A stretch of DNA of 6,643 nucleotides from Clostridiales bacterium. GTDB lineage: Bacteria; Bacillota; Clostridia; Peptostreptococcales; Anaerovoracaceae. The notes under the pieces are model-generated. The model made no database searches, was not told the DNA's origin, and was given only the letters and a program-made list of their open reading frames with translations. Of the stretch, positions 1 through 5,703 are shown one piece after another (positions within the stretch are counted from its first letter, which is position 1; every line of letters starts with the position of its first letter). A program made the translations under genes and the position numbers. The stretch covers positions 1-6,643 of the forward strand of contig JAAYHT010000106.1 in NCBI GenBank assembly GCA_012735285.1, written 5' to 3'.

Positions 1-762
1 ATCGGAAACGGAATTTCATTGATCATTTTCGGTGGAATTATAGCGAGGGCTCCAAGTGCCGTCCATTCGACATGGCTGTCATATAGAGCCGGAGAAGTGG
101 GACTTCTGTCCATAATACTTTTCATTATCTTTGCCTTGATAGTAGTTGTGGGTATCGTATTGGTACATCAGGGACAAAGAAAGATACCGGTTCAATACGC
201 AAAAAGAGTAATTGGCAGAAAGATGTATGGTGGCCAGAGTACCCATATTCCGATGAAGGTAAACCAAGCTGGAGTTATACCTGTAATATTTTCACTTTCA
301 CTGCTGCAATTTCCTTTAACAATAACATATTTCATTCCGAATACAGGATTTGCAGATTTTGTGGCTAGGTGGCTTTCCCCAGCAGGATCTCCAGGTGTTT
401 GGATTTATTCATTGTTAAACATCATTCTCATAATATTCTTTACTTATTTCTACACAACGGTAACTTTTAATCCCGTAGAAGTAGCAAATAACATGAAATC
501 AAATGGTGGGTTTATCCCCGGGATCAGACCGGGCAGGCCAACTGTTGAATATTTAAATAAAGTAATGACAAGAATCACATTTGTGGGAGCGATCTTTTTA
601 GCAATAGTTGCAACACTTCCTACACTTATTCAAGAGTTCAGTGCCCTTAAAATCGGGTTCGGCGGAACTTCACTATTGATTGCTGTAGGTGTTGCTTTAG
701 ATACAATGAAACAATTAGAAGCGCAATTGGTAATGCGTAATTATCAAGGATTTTTAAAGTAA
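1..762 (+). CDS. secY: Protein translocase subunit SecY, 3' part (5' end outside window)
   Basis: SecY is the central channel subunit of the SecYEG complex in the cytoplasmic membrane, which passes unfolded proteins across or into the membrane. The reading frame is open from base 1, giving 253 residues, so roughly the N-terminal 40% of the protein is missing. It begins within the conserved GNGIS motif of transmembrane segment 5. Later hydrophobic segments lie at about residues 35-55, 88-108, 130-152, 188-207 and 220-236 of this fragment. The cytoplasmic loop at about 153-186 carries NPVEVANNMK and GIRPGRP; its arginine at fragment residue 176 corresponds to the functionally critical loop C5 arginine of E. 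coli. The C-terminus has the family's DTMKQLEAQL and NYQGFLK. It is the upstream gene of adk, 16 bases away. Identification is secure. An internal TTG at 19 is not the true start. Confidence 0.98.
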   Translation: MGNGISLIIFGGIIARAPSAVHSTWLSYRAGEVGLLSIILFIIFALIVVVGIVLVHQGQRKIPVQYAKRVIGRKMYGGQSTHIPMKVNQAGVIPVIFSLSLLQFPLTITYFIPNTGFADFVARWLSPAGSPGVWIYSLLNIILIIFFTYFYTTVTFNPVEVANNMKSNGGFIPGIRPGRPTVEYLNKVMTRITFVGAIFLAIVATLPTLIQEFSALKIGFGGTSLLIAVGVALDTMKQLEAQLVMRNYQGFLK

Positions 763-778
763 GAAAGAGGGCGTAAAA

Positions 779-1426
779 GTGTTTAAACTAGTGTTGTTAG
801 GTCCTCCAGGGGCCGGCAAGGGAACACAAGCAAAGAAAATATCTGAGAAATATAACTTACCACATATTTCTACCGGAGATATTTTCCGAAGGAATATAAA
901 AGAAGGAACTCCTTTGGGAATGAAGGCTAAGGAATATATGGATAAAGGGGAATTGGTTCCCGATGAGCTAGTTATAGAACTGGTAGAAGATAGATTAGAG
1001 CAAGATGATTGCAAGGATGGTTTTCTGCTTGACGGTTTCCCAAGGACTGTCAACCAAGCAGAAAAACTCGATGAGTATCTATCATCTAAGGGTAATAGCT
1101 TAGATTTAGTAATAGATTTAGAAGTAGATGAGGATATACTTCTGGATCGGATGATTGGTAGAAGAGTTTGCAAAGTATGTGGTGCTAACTACCATATAAA
1201 GACCATGCCTCCTAAGAAGGAAGGCGTTTGCGATGTATGTGGTGGTGAGGTTATTCAAAGAGCTGATGATACAGAGGAAACTGTAAGAAATCGCTTTGAG
1301 GTCTACCAAAGGCAGACAGCACCTTTAATTGAATACTACCAGGAAAAGAATCTTTTAGCCAAAATAGAAGGAACCGGTGGACCGGATAAAGTATTCGAAT
1401 CTATAGTTTCCGCTTTAGGAGTATAG
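779..1426 (+). CDS. adk: Adenylate kinase, zinc-containing long-lid form
   Basis: Adenylate kinase interconverts ATP + AMP and two ADP in the cytosol. The 215-residue length is typical of the bacterial long form. Visible motifs are the P-loop GPPGAGKGT (residues 8-16), STGD near 31-34 (AMP site), DGFPRT at 85-90, and the lid arginine-rich GRRV before 131. The lid carries four cysteines (131, 134, 151, 154) as two CxxC pairs, the structural zinc site of Gram-positive and thermophile enzymes; E. coli lacks it. The start is GTG at 779, supported by the purine-rich site AAAGAGGG (764-771) seven bases upstream and by the protein's N-terminus aligning with the family. It lies 16 bases after secY and one base before map, so it is co-transcribed and probably translationally coupled. 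Confidence 0.98.
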   Translation: MFKLVLLGPPGAGKGTQAKKISEKYNLPHISTGDIFRRNIKEGTPLGMKAKEYMDKGELVPDELVIELVEDRLEQDDCKDGFLLDGFPRTVNQAEKLDEYLSSKGNSLDLVIDLEVDEDILLDRMIGRRVCKVCGANYHIKTMPPKKEGVCDVCGGEVIQRADDTEETVRNRFEVYQRQTAPLIEYYQEKNLLAKIEGTGGPDKVFESIVSALGV

Positions 1427-1427
1427 A

Positions 1428-2174
1428 ATGATTGTAATTAAGTCTCAGGAAGAAATCGAATTGATGAGTCAAGCCGGAGCAATTACAGCACAAATCCTCG
1501 AGGATCTTTACAAAGTCATTGAGCCGGGCATATCGACAAAGGATATAGATGAATTTGTAGAGGAAAATATCCTTAATAATAATATGATTCCAGCTTTTAA
1601 GGGCTATAATGGGTTCCCTGCCAGCACTTGTGTATCTATTAACCAGGAAGTAGTACATGGTATACCTACGAAGAAGCGTATCCTTCGAAAAGGTGATATA
1701 GTAAGTGTGGATGTAGGGACTATCTACAAAGGCTATTACAGCGATGCAGCAAGAACCTACCCTGTAGGGGAAGTCGATGAATCGGCTCAAAAACTGATCA
1801 GGACTACGATGGAATGTTTCTATAAAGGGCTAGAATTCTGTAGACCTGGATACAGGTTATCAGATGTATCCCATGCCATACAGAAACATGCGGAAGAAAA
1901 CGGGTTTTCAGTAGTCAGGGATTTTGTCGGTCATGGTATTGGCACTTCAATGCATGAGGCTCCGCAAGTCCCGAACTATGGGGTTCCTGGTAGAGGGCCG
2001 AGGCTCGTTCCCGGTATGGCATTGGCTATTGAACCGATGGTCAATGAAGGGACCTATCAGGTGGAAGTTTTGGAAGACAATTGGACTGTAGTTACCAAAG
2101 ACGGAAAACGTTCCGCTCATTATGAGAATACGGTTGTTATAACTGAAAGTGAGCCTATGCTGTTGACGGTCTAA
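1428..2174 (+). CDS. map: Type I methionine aminopeptidase
   Basis: Map removes the initiator methionine from nascent proteins after deformylation when the second residue is small. The 248-residue protein is the compact type Ia form, without an N-terminal zinc-finger or SH3-binding extension. The five expected metal ligands are present: Asp95 (SVDVG), Asp106 (YYSDAA), His169 (GHGIG), Glu202 (IEPM) and Glu233 (HYENT). His77 (VVHGIP) and His176 (MHEAP) match the conserved substrate-binding histidines. The ATG at 1428 sits one base after the adk stop. Its ribosome binding site AGGAG (1417-1421) is inside the last codons of adk, which suggests coupled translation. It is followed directly by infA 24 bases on. 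Confidence 0.98.
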   Translation: MIVIKSQEEIELMSQAGAITAQILEDLYKVIEPGISTKDIDEFVEENILNNNMIPAFKGYNGFPASTCVSINQEVVHGIPTKKRILRKGDIVSVDVGTIYKGYYSDAARTYPVGEVDESAQKLIRTTMECFYKGLEFCRPGYRLSDVSHAIQKHAEENGFSVVRDFVGHGIGTSMHEAPQVPNYGVPGRGPRLVPGMALAIEPMVNEGTYQVEVLEDNWTVVTKDGKRSAHYENTVVITESEPMLLTV

Positions 2175-2183
2175 TACTGAATA

Positions 2184-2190
2184 GAGGAGG
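2184..2190 (+). promoter_or_regulatory. infA ribosome binding site (decides a TTG start)
   Basis: GAGGAGG lies eight bases upstream of TTG 2199. An alternative in-frame GTG at 2190 uses the last base of this site and so cannot be the start served by it. The TTG start also gives the canonical IF-1 N-terminus MAKED. Confidence 0.85.
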
Positions 2191-2198
2191 TGTCTAAA

Positions 2199-2417
2199 TT
2201 GGCTAAAGAAGACGTAATCGAAGTATATGGTACGGTGCAAGAAGCACAACCAAATGCCATGTTTAAAGTTAAATTAGAGAACGGTTATGAAGTGCTTGCA
2301 CACATTTCTGGGAAGATTAGGATGAATTTTATCAGGATTTTACCTGGAGATAGAGTCAAGGTAGAGTTATCTCCCTATGATCTCTCAAGAGGTAGAATTA
2401 TTTGGAGAGATAAATAG
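2199..2417 (+). CDS. infA: Translation initiation factor IF-1
   Basis: IF-1 binds the A site of the 30S subunit during initiation, together with IF-2 and IF-3. From TTG 2199 the product is 72 residues, exactly the usual family length. It forms one S1/OB-fold domain: VIEVYGTV near 6-13, PNAMFKV at 18-24, LAHISGKIRMNFIRILPGDR across 33-52, and the ending LSPYDLSRGRI at 57-67. A longer reading from GTG 2190 would add MSK before the leucine of the true start codon, but that GTG overlaps the ribosome binding site. A TTG start is less efficient than ATG and may hold IF-1 output below that of the neighbouring ribosomal proteins; this is inference. Many Clostridia carry a small KOW-domain gene between map and infA. 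There is no room for one here. Confidence 0.97.
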   Translation: MAKEDVIEVYGTVQEAQPNAMFKVKLENGYEVLAHISGKIRMNFIRILPGDRVKVELSPYDLSRGRIIWRDK

Positions 2418-2443
2418 ATAACTAAAGGCAAGGAGGGAGTAGA

Positions 2444-2557
2444 ATGAAGGTCAGAGCCTCAGTAAAACCGATTTGTGAGAAATGTAAGGTAATAAAAAGA
2501 AAAGGCAAAGTTATGGTAATTTGTGAAAATCCCAAGCATAAGCAAAGGCAAGGATAG
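2444..2557 (+). CDS. rpmJ: 50S ribosomal protein L36 (zinc-binding form)
   Basis: This 37-codon gene encodes L36, the smallest ribosomal protein, which binds 23S rRNA in the large subunit near the L7/L12 stalk base. Translation from ATG 2444 gives MKVRASVKPICEKCKVIKRK at the N-terminus and ends KHKQRQG. The zinc ligands of the standard form are all present: Cys11, Cys14, Cys27 and His32. The length of 37 residues is the family norm for this form; zinc-independent paralogues are longer and lack the cysteines. A strong site AAGGAGGG (2430-2436) lies seven bases upstream of the start. It lies 26 bases after infA, in the standard infA-rpmJ-rpsM order. The next gene is unusually distant, because a structured leader lies between. 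Confidence 0.97.
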   Translation: MKVRASVKPICEKCKVIKRKGKVMVICENPKHKQRQG

Positions 2558-2568
2558 GGTGTGAGTTG

Positions 2569-2625
2569 GGACTATCGGGAGCGGCTGTGTTTTCCTGCCG
2601 AGAGGTAGCAAAACACCGGTAGACC
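2569..2625 (+). promoter_or_regulatory. Structured RNA element upstream of rpsM (candidate autoregulatory leader)
   Basis: The region folds into one long irregular hairpin. The lower stem pairs 2569-2578 with 2616-2625, with one A-A mismatch (2571/2623) and one U-G pair. A nine-base bulge GAGCGGCTG (2579-2587) follows on the 5' side only. The upper stem pairs 2588-2593 with 2610-2615, then has a C-C mismatch (2594/2609), then pairs 2595-2599 with 2604-2608, capped by a GAGA (GNRA-type) tetraloop at 2600-2603. About 20 pairs form in all. No U-tract follows, so it is not an intrinsic terminator. It lies 69 bases before rpsM, in the position of the E. coli alpha-operon leader bound by S4, whose gene is downstream in this operon. 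Ligand and function are inferred. I do not recognise a named RNA family. Confidence 0.6.
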
Positions 2626-2633
2626 ATTCAACA

Positions 2634-2639
2634 TATAAT
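2634..2639 (+). promoter_or_regulatory. Perfect -10-like TATAAT without a good -35
   Basis: TATAAT at 2634-2639 matches the sigma-A -10 consensus. At 16-18 base spacing the upstream hexamers (AACACC, AAACAC, AAAACA) do not resemble TTGACA, and there is no TG extension. It could be a weak internal promoter for rpsM-rplQ or chance in AT-rich sequence. Confidence 0.25.
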
Positions 2640-2694
2640 AAATTCGTTTGAGTATATTGATAAGAATTAATAACCTAGAAGGAGGAAAATATTT

Positions 2695-3063
2695 ATGGCT
2701 AGTATAGCCGGTGTCGATTTACCGAGAGACAAGAGGGTAGAAATCGGACTAACCTATATATATGGTATAGGCAGACCTACGGCAAATGAGATACTCAAAA
2801 AAGCCGGTGTAAATCCTGATACCAGGGTTAAAGATCTAACCGAAGAAGAAGTCGGTGCTATAAGAAAGATTATTGATACCGAATACCATGTTGAAGGTGA
2901 TTTAAGAAGAGAGGTTTCCCTAAATATCAAAAGATTGATGGAAATTGGATGTTATAGGGGAATTAGACATAGAAGAGGTCTTCCAGTTAGAGGACAGAAT
3001 ACCAAGACCAATGCTAGAACAAGAAAAGGTCCCAAAAAGACTGTAGGAAGAAAGAAGAAGTAA
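2695..3063 (+). CDS. rpsM: 30S ribosomal protein S13
   Basis: S13 sits in the head of the small subunit and contacts 16S rRNA, the large subunit (bridges B1a and B1b) and P-site tRNA through its tail. The 122-residue product has the family's standard features: IAGVDLPRDKRVEI at 4-17, LTYIYGIG near 19-26, NPDTRVKDLTEEE near 40-51, EGDLRREVSLNIKRLMEIG at about 67-85 and the CYRGIRHRRGLPVRGQ block at 86-101. A basic TKTNARTRKG tail follows and ends in lysines. Position 102 is asparagine where arginine is common, a tolerated variation. ATG 2695 is preceded by AAGGAGG (2679-2685) at nine bases. It is the first gene after the structured leader, and its stop overlaps the rpsK ribosome binding site. 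Confidence 0.98.
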   Translation: MASIAGVDLPRDKRVEIGLTYIYGIGRPTANEILKKAGVNPDTRVKDLTEEEVGAIRKIIDTEYHVEGDLRREVSLNIKRLMEIGCYRGIRHRRGLPVRGQNTKTNARTRKGPKKTVGRKKK

Positions 3064-3070
3064 AGGAGGT
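3062..3070 (+). promoter_or_regulatory. rpsK Shine-Dalgarno site overlapping the rpsM stop
   Basis: AAAGGAGGT overlaps the TAA stop of rpsM (3061-3063) and lies eight bases before ATG 3079. It is a near-perfect anti-16S match. This shows that ATG 3079 is the start the gene evolved to use, although that reading frame closes after only 11 codons. Confidence 0.85.
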
Positions 3071-3078
3071 AAGAAATT

Positions 3079-3477
3079 ATGGCAAGACAAGTTAAAAAGG
3101 CTGTTCGCAGATAAAGAAAAGAACGCAAGAATATTGAACGCGGCCAGGCTCATATTCAGTCTACCTTCAACAATACTCTGGTAACTCTTACAGATCTTGA
3201 GGGCAATGCACTTTCTTGGTCTAGTGCAGGTGCGCTTGGTTTCAAAGGTTCGAGAAAATCTACTCCGTTTGCAGCACAGATGGCTGCTGAAGAAGCTGCT
3301 AAAGCAGCAATGGAACATGGACTTAAAACGGTAGAAGTATACGTTAAAGGGCCGGGATCAGGTCGTGAGGCTGCAATCAGAGCATTGCAGACTGCAGGTC
3401 TCGAAATCAGTTTGATTAAAGATATAACGCCGATTCCGCATAATGGGTGTAGACCACCTAAGAGAAGAAGAGTTTGA
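3079..3477 (+). pseudogene. rpsK: 30S ribosomal protein S11 gene, interrupted by in-frame TAA at codon 12
   Basis: S11 lies on the platform of the small subunit near the mRNA exit and the 3' end of 16S rRNA, and is normally essential. Read from ATG 3079, the frame gives MARQVKKAVRR, then TAA at 3112-3114. It then continues with no further lesion as RKERKNIERGQAHIQSTFNN and onward through NALSWSSAGALGFKGSRKST, FAAQMAAEEAAKAAMEHG, VYVKGPGSGREAAIRALQ and DITPIPHNGCRPPKRRRV to TGA at 3475-3477. The length would be 132 residues, close to family length. The lesion is in the basic N-terminal tail, and a single A-to-T change of an AAA lysine codon would explain it. The first in-frame ATG downstream is at 3280, inside the fold, leaving only 65 residues; non-standard ATT codons at 3133 and 3154 come earlier. 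A sequencing error, a recent mutation with suppression, or a restart are all possible. Confidence 0.85.
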
Positions 3478-3498
3478 TGAAAGGGAGGTGTCATTAGT

Positions 3499-4122
3499 AT
3501 GGCTAGATATACAGGACCTTCCTGCAGACTATGCAGAAGAGAAGGACAAAAGCTGTTTCTTAAAGGTGAAAGATGCTATAGTACAAAATGTGGTATAGAA
3601 AGAAGAAACTATGCTCCAGGACAACATGGACTGGGTAGAAGAACTAAGGCTACGGAGTATGGGCTGCAGTTAAGAGAAAAGCAAAAAGCTAAACGCTTTT
3701 ATGGTTTATTAGAAGCTCAATTTAAAAATTACTTTGAAAAAGCTGCAAGACAAAAGGGTCTGACAGGTGAGAACTTACTGATCCTACTAGAAACAAGGCT
3801 TGACAATGTTGTATATAGAATGGGTTTCGCTTCTTCAAGGAAAGAGGCTAGACAATTAGTAACCCATAACCATTTCACAGTAAATGGCAAGAAACAAAAT
3901 ATACCTTCCTTCCAAGTTAAAGCAGGCGATGTAATAAAAGTTAAAGAGAAGAGTGCAGCTTCTCCTAAATTTAAAGAAATCAGAGACATGGCAATAACCA
4001 CTCCATCTTGGATCACAGTTGATACTGAAAAGCTTGAAGGTAAAGTTGTCGCAATGCCAAGGAGAGAGGATATCGATACTCCTATAGCAGAGCATCTAAT
4101 CGTAGAGCTCTATTCTAAATAG
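3499..4122 (+). CDS. rpsD: 30S ribosomal protein S4 (four-cysteine form)
   Basis: S4 is a primary assembly protein that binds the 5' domain of 16S rRNA, lines the mRNA entry channel with S3 and S5, and influences decoding accuracy. The 207-residue product starts MARYTGPSCRLCRREG. Cysteines 9, 12, 26 and 31 form the zinc-knuckle of the C+ type of S4; B. subtilis S4 lacks these. YAPGQHG is at 38-44, LQLREKQKAKR at 56-66, and the S4 RNA-binding domain runs from about 98 to 160 (ETRLDNVVYRMGFASSRKEA region). The ending LIVELYSK is typical. ATG 3499 follows GGGAGGTG (3483-3490) at eight bases, 21 bases after rpsK. In E. coli, S4 represses its own operon through a leader before rpsM. The leader at 2569-2625 makes a similar circuit plausible here, but this is not shown. 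Confidence 0.98.
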   Translation: MARYTGPSCRLCRREGQKLFLKGERCYSTKCGIERRNYAPGQHGLGRRTKATEYGLQLREKQKAKRFYGLLEAQFKNYFEKAARQKGLTGENLLILLETRLDNVVYRMGFASSRKEARQLVTHNHFTVNGKKQNIPSFQVKAGDVIKVKEKSAASPKFKEIRDMAITTPSWITVDTEKLEGKVVAMPRREDIDTPIAEHLIVELYSK

Positions 4123-4129
4123 TTAGATA

Positions 4130-4154
4130 TTGTCGACGATACTGCAATCGACAG
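4130..4154 (+). other. Small inverted repeat in the rpsD-rpoA gap
   Basis: TGTCGA (4131-4136) and TCGACA (4148-4153) form a six-pair stem, plus a flanking U-G pair, around an 11-base loop. No U-tract follows. It lies in the 56-base spacer just before the rpoA ribosome binding site (4162-4171). It could be an mRNA processing or stabilising hairpin, or chance. Confidence 0.4.
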
Positions 4155-4178
4155 ATCTGGGAAAAGGAGGGTTTTACA

Positions 4179-5126
4179 ATGATAGAAATTGAAAAGCCAA
4201 CAATTGAATGTTTCCATGATGAAAATGATAGGACCTATGGGAAATTTGTAGTTGAGCCGCTCGAGAGAGGTTACGGAACTACTCTTGGCAATAGCATGAG
4301 AAGGATCCTTTTAAGTTCTCTTCCTGGAGCAGCTGTTACATCCGTCAAAATAGATGGCATACTACATGAATTTTCAACCATACCAGGGGTTAAGGAAGAC
4401 GTTACTGAGATCATCCTGAATCTCAAAAGATTGTCCGTACGCTTACACGACAACAATCCAAAGCGCGCTATTATAAATGCTGTAGGACCAAAGGTGGTAA
4501 CTGCAGCAGATATAATTGCGGATGCTGACGTAGAGATTTTCAACCCCGATCTTCATATTGCAACCCTTGAGGAAAATGCCTCTCTGGTTATGGAAATCAC
4601 TATAGAGGGAGGCAGAGGCTATCGGACAGCTGAGCAGAATAAGACCGAGAATATGCCAATAGCTGTGATACCTATAGATTCGATTTTCACACCAGTTAAA
4701 AAGGTTAACTTCACTGTAGAAGATACAAGGGTTGGTCAGGTTACAGACTTTGACAAGCTCATATTGGAAGTTTGGACTGACGGTAGCATCACACCGGAAG
4801 AAGGTGTTTCAATAGGAGCTAAGATAATGCAGGAACACCTTAAGCTATTTATCGACCTTACAGATGCTATGGATGATGTGGAGATTATGGTTGAAAAGGA
4901 AGAAGACCAAAAGGAAAAAGCCTTAGAGATGACCATAGAAGAATTAGAGCTTTCAGTACGTTCTTTCAACTGTCTGAAGCGAGCTAATATCAATACGGTA
5001 GAAGAGCTTACTCAGAGGACAGAAGAAGACATGATGAAAGTAAGAAATCTAGGAAAGAAATCTTTGGATGAAGTTAAGAGAAAATTAGAAGAATTAGGTC
5101 TCAGTTTAAAGCCAAGTGATGACTAA
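4179..5126 (+). CDS. rpoA: DNA-directed RNA polymerase subunit alpha
   Basis: Alpha dimerises to scaffold RNA polymerase assembly and contacts promoter UP elements and activators. The 315-residue protein is of normal length. The N-terminal domain (about 1-230) contains the conserved assembly block ERGYGTTLGNSMRRILLSS (29-47) and LPGAAVTSVKIDG (48-60). A charged linker rich in Glu and Lys spans about 237-252. The C-terminal domain (about 254-311) contains LSVRSFNCLKRANI (258-271), in which Arg261 corresponds to the DNA-binding Arg265 of E. coli, and VRNLGKKSLDEVK (288-300), the helix-hairpin-helix-like part. ATG 4179 follows AAAAGGAGGG (4162-4171) at seven bases. The gene ends in tandem TAA stops, the first at 5124-5126. 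Placement between rpsD and rplQ is the standard alpha operon order. Confidence 0.99.
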   Translation: MIEIEKPTIECFHDENDRTYGKFVVEPLERGYGTTLGNSMRRILLSSLPGAAVTSVKIDGILHEFSTIPGVKEDVTEIILNLKRLSVRLHDNNPKRAIINAVGPKVVTAADIIADADVEIFNPDLHIATLEENASLVMEITIEGGRGYRTAEQNKTENMPIAVIPIDSIFTPVKKVNFTVEDTRVGQVTDFDKLILEVWTDGSITPEEGVSIGAKIMQEHLKLFIDLTDAMDDVEIMVEKEEDQKEKALEMTIEELELSVRSFNCLKRANINTVEELTQRTEEDMMKVRNLGKKSLDEVKRKLEELGLSLKPSDD

Positions 5127-5146
5127 TAAAGGAGGTTAAGAGCATC

Positions 5147-5488
5147 ATGCCAGGACATAGAAAATTAGGAAGGCCGACTGCTCACAGAAAGCTAATGCTT
5201 CGCAACCTGGTTACTGACTTGCTACGCGAAGGCAGAGTAATGACAACGGATACTAGGGCAAAAGAAGCAAGAAAATTAGCTGAGAAAATGATCACGTTAG
5301 GCAAGAAGGGCGATCTACATGCAAGAAGACAGGCTATGGCATTTCTCTTCGATGAAGATGTTGTAAAGAAGCTTTTTGATGAAATCGCTCCAAATTATGC
5401 AGACAGAAACGGTGGATATACCAGGATCTTAAAGTTGGGGCCAAGACGTGGCGACAATGCAGAAATGGTTTTTCTAGACTTAGTTTAA
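5147..5488 (+). CDS. rplQ: 50S ribosomal protein L17
   Basis: L17 binds 23S rRNA near the polypeptide exit tunnel on the solvent side of the large subunit. The 113-residue product is at the short end of the family range. Recognisable blocks are the start HRKLGRPTAHRKLMLRNL (4-21), TTDTRAKEARKLAEKMITLG at 33-52, KKGDLHARRQA at 53-63, and the C-terminal GGYTRILKLGPRRGDNAEMV at 89-108. ATG 5147 follows AAAGGAGGT (5128-5136) at ten bases, and this site overlaps the second stop of rpoA. It is the last gene of the operon, followed 22 bases later by an intrinsic terminator. The usual downstream partners (energy-coupling factor transporter genes, truA, rplM, rpsI) do not follow. Confidence 0.98.
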   Translation: MPGHRKLGRPTAHRKLMLRNLVTDLLREGRVMTTDTRAKEARKLAEKMITLGKKGDLHARRQAMAFLFDEDVVKKLFDEIAPNYADRNGGYTRILKLGPRRGDNAEMVFLDLV

Positions 5489-5510
5489 AAAGAATATTAT
5501 ATATATACGG

Positions 5511-5543
5511 AAGAGCATAGAAATATCTACGCTCTTTCTTTTT
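5511..5543 (+). terminator. Rho-independent terminator of the ribosomal operon
   Basis: AAGAGC (5511-5516) pairs with GCTCTT (5531-5536). After an A-C mismatch, TAG (5518-5520) pairs with CTA (5527-5529), and the loop is AAATAT. The U-rich run TCTTTTT (5537-5543) follows directly. It lies just after the rplQ stop and ends the operon. The opposite strand has no matching T-run, so it works in one direction. Confidence 0.85.
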
Positions 5544-5611
5544 ATCTAAAAACAAAGATATTATTTCGGGGATGATGTCGGATGACAACAATATTTGGTG
5601 AGCTCTTTTAG

Positions 5612-5640
5612 TTGTATTATATGAAGTGACGGATTATAAT
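5612..5640 (+). promoter_or_regulatory. Candidate sigma-A promoter for the downstream membrane protein gene
   Basis: TTGTAT (5612-5617) and a perfect TATAAT (5635-5640) are separated by 17 bases. The position after the operon terminator and about 64 bases before the ATG at 5704 fits an independent transcription unit. The -35 matches the consensus only in its TTG. The rest of 5544-5703 is AT-rich, with no gene visible. Confidence 0.5.
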
Positions 5641-5703
5641 AAAATTATCCAAATTATTATCACGTTTTACATGATATCCCAAAAAAGGTAACTGGGGGAA
5701 ACA

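Noticed and set aside
754..1173. 139-codon minus-strand frame opposite adk
   Set aside because: It is the serine-rich shadow of adk codon structure. adk has full motif support.
2587..2616. Hairpin as an intrinsic terminator after rpmJ
   Set aside because: The sequence after the 3' arm is CGGTAGACC, not a U-run, and ending transcription there would cut off rpsM to rplQ.
3112..3114. TAA as a reassigned sense codon
   Set aside because: Five other genes in this window end in TAA at their expected C-termini, and no other conserved gene has an internal TAA.
3106..3120. Programmed frameshift around the rpsK stop
   Set aside because: The S11 reading is in the same frame before and after the stop, so one shift would leave the frame and there is no compensating overlap.
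3280..3477. A separate 65-residue gene starting at ATG 3280
   Set aside because: It is the C-terminal half of S11, starting in the middle of a conserved helix, without a ribosome binding site.
5570..5585. Short direct repeat GGATGA ten bases apart, with TGTC/GACA arms
   Set aside because: It is too short to distinguish from chance, and there is no second pair or regulator nearby.
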